NCBI GenBank assembly: GCA_041748175.1
Contig: JBGTDU010000083.1
Span: forward strand, 5,026-69,025
Direction of reading: 5' to 3'
Origin: JAHEJB01 sp041748175
Lineage (GTDB): Bacteria > Bacteroidota > Rhodothermia > Rhodothermales > Rubricoccaceae
DNA length: 64,000 bases
A model generated the notes under the pieces. The model ran no database searches, was not told the DNA's origin, and saw only the letters and a list, made by a program, of their open reading frames with translations. Of this stretch, positions 26,095 to 35,300 are shown in pieces. The translations under genes and the position numbers were made by a program. Within the stretch, counting starts at the first letter, position 1, and each line of letters begins with the position of its first letter.

Positions 26095-29000
26095 CTAGTG
26101 GCTGCCGATTGGCACAGTCATATGCTCGACTTGCTGAATGGATTGCCGGAGTTTGGACGCAAGTGCTCCAACATTCGGCTCCCGCATCAAGCTGTCGTGA
26201 TCGCCTGATACGAAGTGGATTTCCATTCCCGCTTTGGCAAATGGCCTCCATCCGAGATCCTCGCCAATACGCTCGTGCTCGGGGGCTCGCGTCTCGGCCG
26301 TGAAGAGTGAGATTCCAACGGAATTCAGCAGTAGTATTTCGTAGCCCTCGGCCGCTCTGTGATACGCCGCTGTCATGTGTATTTCTCTCATCTCGATGGG
26401 CAGTGGCTCTCCCTTTCGAATCAGGTCATCCATACGGCGTCTCGTACGGCGCCATTTTTCGAACTCGAAGCGGCGTTTGGCCCACTCTACAACGTATCCG
26501 GGCCCTCGATCAATAAGACGGGAAAGATTCGCTGTTCGTCCTCGGATGCCATCTTCGTCGACGATTCCTGGTCGGAAAGTGTCCAGGAACGCGAGCAATC
26601 CGACATGCTCGCCGACTGACTCCAGTTGCTGCGCCATCTCGAATGCTACCACGCCACCTCCCGAGTAACCACCCAGCAGGTACGGTCCATGTGGGAATGC
26701 CGCCCTCACTTCACGTAGATAGGCTTCGGCCATTTCCTCAATCTTCTCATGAGGCTCCTGCCTACCATCGACGCCCCTCGCCTGTAGGCCGAAGAATGGC
26801 TGCTCCTTTCCGATTCGTACGGCAAGGTCTCTAAAGTTCAAAACGTTCCCTCCCGCTCCATGCACGCAAAAAAACGGGACGGCCTCTGGGTGGCCGGCCT
26901 GAATAGTGACTAGATATTCTCGCTCGCCAGAAGAAGCGGTTGAGATTCCGTTCGTCCGTGTGCCGTTCTTGTCGCCCGCGTCGATTGGCTCTCCACGCAC
27001 AAGCTCGGCGAGCTTCGCTGGCGTTGGCGCCTCAAATAACGTAGCCAGCGGGAGTGTTTTCTTGTACGTGCGCTCGAGCCGCGCGAAAAGTCTGACCGCG
27101 AGAAGCGAATGGCCGCCCAAATCGAAAAAGTCGTCGTGGATGCCTACCGACGAGGCGCCAAGCAGGTCTTCCCAAAGTCGAATCAGTTCCACCTCGATCT
27201 CATCTCTGGGTTTGGCTGCTTCGTTGCGCTGCCCGTCGTTGCCCGACCCTGCTTTGCCCTCCGGGCGCAAATCCGAAGAGAACGCCCGTGCCAAGGCAGC
27301 AAGCGAGATTGGTGAGGCAACCACTTCGGATAACGTTCTCGCTGAAAGAACCCTCTCGATTGCATCGAATCCTTCATTTGCCTCGATGCCCATTCTCAGA
27401 ACCTCATCCAGAGCGCCGCCGACGCGTGCCTTGGGAGTCTCCAGTCCGATATTCTTGACTTCGGCTGCTGGAACCAGCTTCATGATCAAGCCTTCTATTT
27501 CGACGAGGACGCGTCCGTCGGCGGTGCAGAGCTGTGCATCGAGACGGGCCATGTGGCCGGACTCGCTGTAGTCCTTCAATTGGACGCAACTGGTGAGCTT
27601 TCTCGGAAGGCGTCCCCAAACCCGGACGCGCTCGTAGACCAGGGGCACGAATAGGCCGGGCGGTGTGCTCTCCGGTACTAAATCGAGACCTATTCCGGTT
27701 GCCATGTCGAAGAGGGCGGGATGCAGCATGAACCTCTGCAGGTCATCGTCGAAGGACTCGGACAATTCGAGCGTGGCTACAGCCTGATTCTCGCCGCGTG
27801 AAACACGTCGAACACAATTCCACCGCTCACCGAGCGACAGAAATTCCGCCTGCTGCTCGCGCGGCGCTTCCGCCTCGTAAATCAACTCCCTCCTTGTGCA
27901 TTCGGAAAGGATCGAACCAAGATCTAGAATGGGAGGTTCGCCAGCGAGTGGCGCACACGAACCCACAGCGTGCTCAACCCAGGATCCCTCTTGATCACTC
28001 GCCACCTTGAAGGCATATCCTACGTCCTGCGGATCCACTAGCACCTTAACCGTAGCCGGACGCCCGTCATTGACTTTTAGCGGTGACAAAAATGTGGCGT
28101 TGAAAACTTCGACGCCTCTGTCTTGCGGCTCTGTCACAGTCGCTGTCCAGCACGCCAAGTCGATGAATGCCGTTCCTGGTAGCAACGCTTGCCCGGATGC
28201 CAGTCGGTGTTCATCGACAACCCATTGGCGATCCGCATGGATTTCACCCGTGAACAATTGCTCGCCGCCATCCAGCAGTTCGGTGTCGCTGAGCAACCCG
28301 TGCTCGACGGGGGTGGCGCTTCCGTGGTCAAGGCGTCCATCCCATACCATATCAGACAGACGTGCGGCCATGCCGACATCTCGCCAGATCCCCCAATTCA
28401 CGGCGACAAAGTGAGTCGGACCCTTGGTAGTCATGTGCCGCGCAAACGCGTTGAGAAAGGCGTTCGAGGCGGCGTAGTCAATTTGTCCTGCGAGGCCGAG
28501 CACCGCGCTGGTAGAAGAAAAAAGAATGACAAAGTCGGGTGGGGTCCGGCGGAGAACTTCGGCAAGCACCTGCGTTCCCTCCACCTTTGGTGCTAGCACG
28601 CGTCCAATATCGTCGGCAGATTTCAGAAGCAGAGGTGCGTCGGAGAGAACGCCCGCTGCATGGAACACACCATCCAGGCGGCCAGCCCGGCCATGGATCT
28701 GGGCGAGGGCGTCAGCCATTTGCAATGGATCGGCGACGTCGGCTTGCAATTGCAGAACCTCGACTCCCTTCTCCTCCAATGCAGCAATGACGCGTGCCGC
28801 TTTCGATGAAGCCGGAGACCGACCGAGCAGGGCCAGACGGGAGGCGCCGCGGGTTGCAAGCTGCCGTGCAAGAGACAGCCCAATTCCTCTGAGTCCACCG
28901 GTAATCAAGTACGTTGCTCCCTCTTTAATCGCCGGGCCCTCGGAATCGTTGACATGTAATTGAATAGCCTCATACTGGAGTCGATACGATTGTCCAGCTC

Positions 29001-32000
29001 TGAGGGCTTCAACAAGAGTAGCGTCTTCCTCCTGGGAGCAGATCCTGTCGATGACCGACTCAATAGAGGACGCGCTATCGACATCTATGAAATGAGTTCG
29101 GACATTCGGAAACTCTTTCGGTAGGACTCGGGCGGGACCCAGAAGCAGCGCACCGCTCGGGCGCCCAACCGTGTCTTCGGGCAGCACGGACTGTGAGTCG
29201 CACGTAACCAGCACGAGGTCAAGTGCGATCTCGGGGTCCGTCGTGCCTATGGCCCTCATGAAGTTGAAGACCGCATAGAACGTCTCCTTCCCGTCCGCCG
29301 ATTGGGTGCCGAGATCAAGAAACACCACCCGGTTCGGCAATCCTGCACCGTCTTCGAGCGATTGAACGAGCTGCCTGAAATCCTCAAGTTCACGAGGCCG
29401 GGCCTGGAGCCCGTTATCCGGGTCGCGGGAAAAGGACTTGCCAATCTCTACCGTTTCGACCGCGCCGACTTTGGCTTGCAGTGCTTCAACGACGGACGCT
29501 GCTCTCTTGTCGCCACCATGTATGACAAGCCAACGACCGGGAGCGTCCGCCGCTCTCGACCTGTCCACAGGCGTCCAAACTGGCACCTCGAACCAATCGG
29601 CGATGTCGTCCTTTCGCTCTGGAGTAGGCTCGGCCGCTGTTGAATTGACAAACTCCGAGAATACGACTTGACCGGGCTCAACCCAGTACCGCTGGCGCTC
29701 GAACGGGTAGGTCGGCAACGGGATTCGCCGACGTTTTTCGTCGCTGTAGAATGCAGTCCAGTCTACGTCCACGCCATTCGACCAGATTTCTCCGAGGGCT
29801 TCGAGGAGCACGCGTTGATCATGCGCACTCTCTGCCGGATGACGCATCGTCGTAATCACCGACTGCTCGGGAGTGCGACGAGTGTGTTGCCGAGCCAGCG
29901 TGGCGAGCGCGCGGCCTGGCCCCACTTCTATCAGCAGGCGATTCGGCTCGTCAAGAAGCGTTTGGAGGCCATCGGCGAAGCGAACGGTTCTGCGAATATG
30001 TTGCGCCCAGTGCTCGGCGCTGATGGCCTCCTCAGGTTTCAGCCATGTCCCGCTCAGGTTCGACGCCATGCGCAATTGTGGAGGATGCAGCTTGAGTTCG
30101 CTGATGAACCGCATGTATGGCTCGACCATTGGTTCGACCATCGAGGAATGGGCAGCCACAGCAATCCTTAAACGCGCTGCGTCAACGTCGTCGCCGAGCA
30201 ATCGTGACTCCAGCTCGACGATGGAATCCAGAGGCCCCGACGCCACGCACATACGCTCGCCGTTTATTGCCGCGATGTCCTGGCCGTCGATGAGATATCG
30301 GCGCAGCTCATTCTCCGGCAACGCGACGCTCAGCATCCCGCCTTCGGGCAAATCCTCGAAAAGGCGGCCACGAAATGCTACGAGACGCAGTGCATCCTGA
30401 AACTCAATAACTCCCGCCATGCACGCTGCCGCGTACTCGCCCACGCTATGCCCAATGACGGCCTCTGGAGTGATCCCCCAATTGCCAAGCTGTCTTGCCA
30501 GGGCTATCTGCGTAACGAATAGCGCCGGCAGTCCTATTGACGGCCGCTCCATCGCCAGTGCGGATTGGCCGGGCTCACCTTGGAGTAGATGGGGTCGCAG
30601 GTCCAGCGATGCCGTTGCATTCAAAACGTCCAGCCCCTCGTCCACGACATCTCGGTACACGGATTCAGATTCGTACAAACCTGCACCCATCCCGTGATAC
30701 TGGACCCCGCCACCTGCAAACATGAATGCGATTGGAGCGCGTTCGGACGGTGCGACAAAACCACGGATATGCCCTTCGCCAGCAAGAACACTTCCTAGCG
30801 GTTCGTCGAGTCCAGCTACCGCAAACCGACGATGGGCGAATGGCTTCCGACCGACGTGGAGTGTATGGGCAATCTCCGCCGGATGAACTGCCAGCTTCTC
30901 CGTTACAAACTCGGCGAGCCGCTCGACGGAGCGATCCGCCGCCAATTCGGTTTTTGCGGATACACACACGAGCTGAAATGGCCGCGATGGACCGGACTCC
31001 AAAGCGATCGGAGCCTCTTCGACAACTACGTGAGCATTTGTCCCTCCAACTCCAAGCGACGAGATTCCGGCGCGGCGAACGGAACCCGGCTGAGATTTCC
31101 ACGGCGTTAGTTCGCTCACGACATAGAACGGACTGGCGTCTAGCTCCAGATGGGGATTCGGCTCGGTGAAGTGCAGCGTCGGCGGGAGCTCGCCATGCTT
31201 TAGCGCTTGCACAACCTTTATCAGGCCGGCAACACCCGCCGCGGTATCCAGGTGCCCAATGTTCGTCTTTACAGATCCAAGCCCACAATAGGCGAGATCT
31301 TTTGTCGTGGCCCGATATGCGTGTGTCAGCGCCGCGACCTCGATAGGGTCGCCAACAGGGGTTCCCGTCCCGTGCGCTTCGACATAGGATATTTCGCGCG
31401 GCTCCACGCCCGCTACGGCGAGCGCCTCGGCGATCACGGCGGCCTGTCCATCGACACTGGGCGCCATGTAACTCACTTTCCCTCGCCCATCGTTGTTGAC
31501 GGCCGAACCCAGAAGTATTGCGTGAACGGTATCGCCGTCAGCGATCGCAGCGGCCAGACGTTTTAACACGACGAGGCCGGCACCGCTTCCGAAAATCGTT
31601 CCTTTAGATTCAGCATCGAACGAACGACAGTGGCCGTCTGGTGAGAGGATCTCGCCGGGCTGGAACAGGTACCCTTTCTCTTGATCGAGGCCGATGGTTA
31701 CGCCACCTGCGAGCGCCATATCACTCTCGCCGGTCAGAATGCTTTGAATGGCAAGATGGACGGCAACCAGCGACGTTGAACACGCCGTTTGCACGTTTAT
31801 GCTTGGGCCCTTCAGATCCAGTTCGTAAGAGACGCGGGTCGTGAGAAAGTCTTTGTCGTTGCCCGTATGTCGAATCAGGAACTCGCCGGAGGAGGCCATC
31901 AGCGCCGGATTTGAGAGCAGATGGTACATCATGTAGGCATTCATCCCGCAGCCACCGAAGACGCCAATCGCGGCGTCCACCCGGCCCGGATCGTATCCAG

Positions 32001-32364
32001 CGTGTTCGAGCGCCTCCCATGCACATTCGAGAAAAATGCGGTGCTGAGGATCCATGATTGCCGCATCGCGCGGGCTGAGCCCAAAGAAACCTGCATCGAA
32101 CAAGTCGATGTTATCGAGCACAACGCCGGAGCGCACGTAGTCGGGGCTGGCGAGTAGTTCGTCCGAAACTCCACGACTACCCAGATCTTCTTCAGAGAAG
32201 AGGCGAACCGATTCCACACCCTCTTTCAAATTGCGCCAGAACGTGTCGACGTCGGGCGCATCCGGCAATCTGCACGCCATGCCGACGACCGCTATCTCCG
32301 TCCCGGTCCGATCTCTCGATCCGGCTTGAGTCACTTGCAGTTTTTCGTCGGTCGATTTGGACAT
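26095..32364 (-). CDS. Type I polyketide synthase, KS-AT-KR-DH-ACP-TE (terminal module)
   Basis: The 2089-residue protein has KS (~20-450; TACSTS with Cys195, EAHGTGTPVGDP, NIGHLDTAAG), AT (~540-900; VIGHSVGEYAAA, VAAHSSM, malonyl-like), KR (~1160-1340; GGLRGIG, SST and YAASNAF catalytic S-Y-N), a dehydratase-like hot-dog (~1360-1620; DEHRLASGQALLP with His1386, HPALFD with Asp1553), ACP (DLGGHSLL, Ser1753) and TE (GGYSGG Ser1901, Asp1928, SGDH His2056). The DH comes after the KR, the reverse of ordinary cis-AT modules, and its Asp is not followed by the usual Q/H. It would add a malonyl unit, reduce and perhaps dehydrate it, then release the chain. It is the last synthase in operon order. 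Confidence 0.93.
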   Translation of the reverse strand: MSKSTDEKLQVTQAGSRDRTGTEIAVVGMACRLPDAPDVDTFWRNLKEGVESVRLFSEEDLGSRGVSDELLASPDYVRSGVVLDNIDLFDAGFFGLSPRDAAIMDPQHRIFLECAWEALEHAGYDPGRVDAAIGVFGGCGMNAYMMYHLLSNPALMASSGEFLIRHTGNDKDFLTTRVSYELDLKGPSINVQTACSTSLVAVHLAIQSILTGESDMALAGGVTIGLDQEKGYLFQPGEILSPDGHCRSFDAESKGTIFGSGAGLVVLKRLAAAIADGDTVHAILLGSAVNNDGRGKVSYMAPSVDGQAAVIAEALAVAGVEPREISYVEAHGTGTPVGDPIEVAALTHAYRATTKDLAYCGLGSVKTNIGHLDTAAGVAGLIKVVQALKHGELPPTLHFTEPNPHLELDASPFYVVSELTPWKSQPGSVRRAGISSLGVGGTNAHVVVEEAPIALESGPSRPFQLVCVSAKTELAADRSVERLAEFVTEKLAVHPAEIAHTLHVGRKPFAHRRFAVAGLDEPLGSVLAGEGHIRGFVAPSERAPIAFMFAGGGVQYHGMGAGLYESESVYRDVVDEGLDVLNATASLDLRPHLLQGEPGQSALAMERPSIGLPALFVTQIALARQLGNWGITPEAVIGHSVGEYAAACMAGVIEFQDALRLVAFRGRLFEDLPEGGMLSVALPENELRRYLIDGQDIAAINGERMCVASGPLDSIVELESRLLGDDVDAARLRIAVAAHSSMVEPMVEPYMRFISELKLHPPQLRMASNLSGTWLKPEEAISAEHWAQHIRRTVRFADGLQTLLDEPNRLLIEVGPGRALATLARQHTRRTPEQSVITTMRHPAESAHDQRVLLEALGEIWSNGVDVDWTAFYSDEKRRRIPLPTYPFERQRYWVEPGQVVFSEFVNSTAAEPTPERKDDIADWFEVPVWTPVDRSRAADAPGRWLVIHGGDKRAASVVEALQAKVGAVETVEIGKSFSRDPDNGLQARPRELEDFRQLVQSLEDGAGLPNRVVFLDLGTQSADGKETFYAVFNFMRAIGTTDPEIALDLVLVTCDSQSVLPEDTVGRPSGALLLGPARVLPKEFPNVRTHFIDVDSASSIESVIDRICSQEEDATLVEALRAGQSYRLQYEAIQLHVNDSEGPAIKEGATYLITGGLRGIGLSLARQLATRGASRLALLGRSPASSKAARVIAALEEKGVEVLQLQADVADPLQMADALAQIHGRAGRLDGVFHAAGVLSDAPLLLKSADDIGRVLAPKVEGTQVLAEVLRRTPPDFVILFSSTSAVLGLAGQIDYAASNAFLNAFARHMTTKGPTHFVAVNWGIWRDVGMAARLSDMVWDGRLDHGSATPVEHGLLSDTELLDGGEQLFTGEIHADRQWVVDEHRLASGQALLPGTAFIDLACWTATVTEPQDRGVEVFNATFLSPLKVNDGRPATVKVLVDPQDVGYAFKVASDQEGSWVEHAVGSCAPLAGEPPILDLGSILSECTRRELIYEAEAPREQQAEFLSLGERWNCVRRVSRGENQAVATLELSESFDDDLQRFMLHPALFDMATGIGLDLVPESTPPGLFVPLVYERVRVWGRLPRKLTSCVQLKDYSESGHMARLDAQLCTADGRVLVEIEGLIMKLVPAAEVKNIGLETPKARVGGALDEVLRMGIEANEGFDAIERVLSARTLSEVVASPISLAALARAFSSDLRPEGKAGSGNDGQRNEAAKPRDEIEVELIRLWEDLLGASSVGIHDDFFDLGGHSLLAVRLFARLERTYKKTLPLATLFEAPTPAKLAELVRGEPIDAGDKNGTRTNGISTASSGEREYLVTIQAGHPEAVPFFCVHGAGGNVLNFRDLAVRIGKEQPFFGLQARGVDGRQEPHEKIEEMAEAYLREVRAAFPHGPYLLGGYSGGGVVAFEMAQQLESVGEHVGLLAFLDTFRPGIVDEDGIRGRTANLSRLIDRGPGYVVEWAKRRFEFEKWRRTRRRMDDLIRKGEPLPIEMREIHMTAAYHRAAEGYEILLLNSVGISLFTAETRAPEHERIGEDLGWRPFAKAGMEIHFVSGDHDSLMREPNVGALASKLRQSIQQVEHMTVPIGSH

Positions 32365-32392
32365 ACGCAGTACGCACTCACACTACTCGGTG

Positions 32393-35300
32393 CTACGGTC
32401 GTGCACGCTTCCCAAGAAAGGCCGCCCGGCGGGCACCGCGGTCCGCACCCTTGCTGACGGTTTCGGTCTCCTCTTCCCCGCTACCTCGGAGATGTTCGGC
32501 GAGCGTTCGCACGGTTGGGAATCGGAATAAATCGACAATCCGCACGTCCAGATTCTGTTCGTTTCGAATCCGCGCCTGAACTTGCATGGCGAGGAGTGAA
32601 TGGCCTCCGAGATCGAAGAAGTTGCTTTGTGGATCCACTCCGTGAACGCCCAGAACGTCTTCCCAGATTGCGACCAGCTCCTTCTCCATGGCTGAATGCG
32701 ACGTGCCCTTGAAGCTGGCTGCGGACGGGGCAACGACGATCGCTCTCGACGGAGGAGGCAGGGCTTTCCGATCCAATTTTCGATTTGGTGTCATCGGAAA
32801 GGAGTCCAAGGCGACAAACGCACCGGGAACCATGTATTCGGGAAGTTGATCGCCGAGGAACGAACGCAATTGCTCCCAATCAGGGACGAGACCGTTTGTG
32901 GACCTGAAGTATCCTACGAGGCGCTGATCGCCCGGTGAATCTTCGCGAACCACGACCACGGCTTCGCGGACCTCCGGGTGATTTGAAAGCGCCGCCTCGA
33001 TTTCCCCAAGCTCGATACGGAATCCTCTCAGCTTTACCTGGCAGTCTGTTCGACCGAGAAACTCTAGAACACCATCGGTCCGGTACCGAACAAGGTCGCC
33101 CGTTTGATAGATGCGCTCGCCTTCCACGAACGGATCCGGAGCAAATCGCTCTTTCGTCAACTCGGGCCGGTTATGATAGCCACGCGCGACTCCCATACCG
33201 CCGATCCAGAGCTCACCGGAGACGCCGACCGGCACCGGCTGCATGTCGCCATCCAAAACATAGAACCGCGTGTTCGCAATCGGCCTCCCGAGCGGAACAG
33301 TGACATCCTCACCCAAGGAAGCGTCGTGGGTTGCCGACCAGATGGTGGTTTCGGTTGGCCCATACATATTGGTAATGCGTTCGACGTCAGCGTCGTTCAG
33401 CGTCCGGACCAGCTTGCCGCTAAGCGCTTCTCCCCCGATGAGCAGGTGATCCAACGCGCCCAGCGCTCGGACTGTATCTGGATCGGCTACCAAGAGGCTC
33501 GCTTGCGTCGGTGTGCACTGGAGATGCGTTACTGCATAGGCCCGAATGTTTTCAGGTATGGATTTTACGTTTTCGCGAACCGCATTCGACTGATCCTTCA
33601 GCAGGCTCAGCTGAGGGAGCATATCCAGAACAGCCTGGGTCTCGACTCCGTAATCCACGAGGCACGCGATTTCATTGACGCCGATCTGCTTGAGCCGCTC
33701 GACCATTTTCCGGCAGGTATCGGGGGTACCGAAAAGAGCGCTCGTCTCGAAGTAGCGCTCAAAGGAAAAATCCAACACTTCGTCCAACGCATCTTCCGCG
33801 AGGTGCTCGACGGAGAACTTGCCATCTTCGCCTGTCGTTTTCTGCCGGAAAGTGGGGAAGGACCACGCAGCCGCCTGGATGAGCCCGATCGAGCTTTTCA
33901 GGTAGGCTTTCATCGGCTCGCGGACCAGTTCGCGCACGGCGTCATCGTCGTCGCCCACAAACGTGTGCAACATCAGAGTGACTCGGCCATCTTCACCTAC
34001 ATGGCCATGCGAATGCCGCGCTTGCCGGTAGATCTCGATTTTCTCAGCAAGATCCTCCACGCGCTGACCTAGCAGGTGCGTCAGCACATGGTAGCCGCGC
34101 GCTCCTGCTTCATGGAACGTCTCCGGGTTGCCAGCGGCGGTAATCCAGACAGGGAGCTCTGCCTGGACAGGCCGAGGCAGAGTTTGGACGTTGACCGGTT
34201 CACACGTCGGTCCGTCGAACTCGAGCGTTTCGCCGCGCCAGAGCGCCTTAACCTGCTCGATCTGGCCGAACATGTGCTCTTTCCTCTCGGCGAATGCCTC
34301 CGGGCGGAGAACGAAGTCGTTCGGTTGCCATCCTGCGGCAAATGAAATACCCACGCGGCCATTCGACAGAACATCCACGACGCCCCACTCCTCCGCGATT
34401 CGCGCCGGGTGGTGCAGCGGACTTACACAACTCCCCGCCCTCAAGCCAATGTTTGATGTGATCGTGGCAAGCGCGGCACTGGCTACCGATGGATTCGGAT
34501 ATAGACCGCCGAAGGCATGAAAGTGACGCTCTGGCGTCCAGACAGCCTCGAAGCCGTGGGCGTCCCCGAACCGGGCCCCATCCAGCAGCAATTTGTACTT
34601 ATCGGCTGCACTTTCTCCACCCTCATCACTGGCAAAATAGAAAAGACTGAATGCTATTGGCGATGACGAGCCCGGTTGCGCCGAGGCCACGGTTTGCTCG
34701 TCCTGTTGGATTACAACCGTGAATCCCCTGGCAAGCGTCCAGAACAGCTCCAGCACGGAGATATCGAATGATATGCTCGTAACCGCCAGCCATACTCCCG
34801 GTTGTTCAGCGGCAATGCTCTCGTCCATCCCCAGGAAAAAATTGACCACGTTGCGGTGCTCCACCATCACTCCCTTCGGCTTGCCCGTCGAACCGGACGT
34901 GTAAAGCACATAGGCCAGATCGTCTGGCTGCGGACCATCCTCCAGATTCTCGCTGGACAGCGCAACCGAATCCAACGTATCCAGAGGAAGTACCGGAATC
35001 GAAGAATTCAGCCACGCCACAGAATGCTCAGTCTCTGCAATGATGACGGCCAAACCTGCGTCCTCGCACATGAAGTCCAGCCGATTGGAGGGAAATTCCG
35101 GATCAAGTGGCACGTAGGCCGCTCCCGTTTTCATTACGGCGAGGAGGGAAGCCAACATCGTAGCGGAGCGTTCCAGATAGACGCCCACGTACGCACCCGT
35201 TCTCACACCAGCTACTCGAAGCGCATGGGCGATCTGGTTTGCGCGAGCGTTGAGCTCGGCGTAGCTCCAGCTTTCTTCACCAAAATGAACCGCCGTCCTG

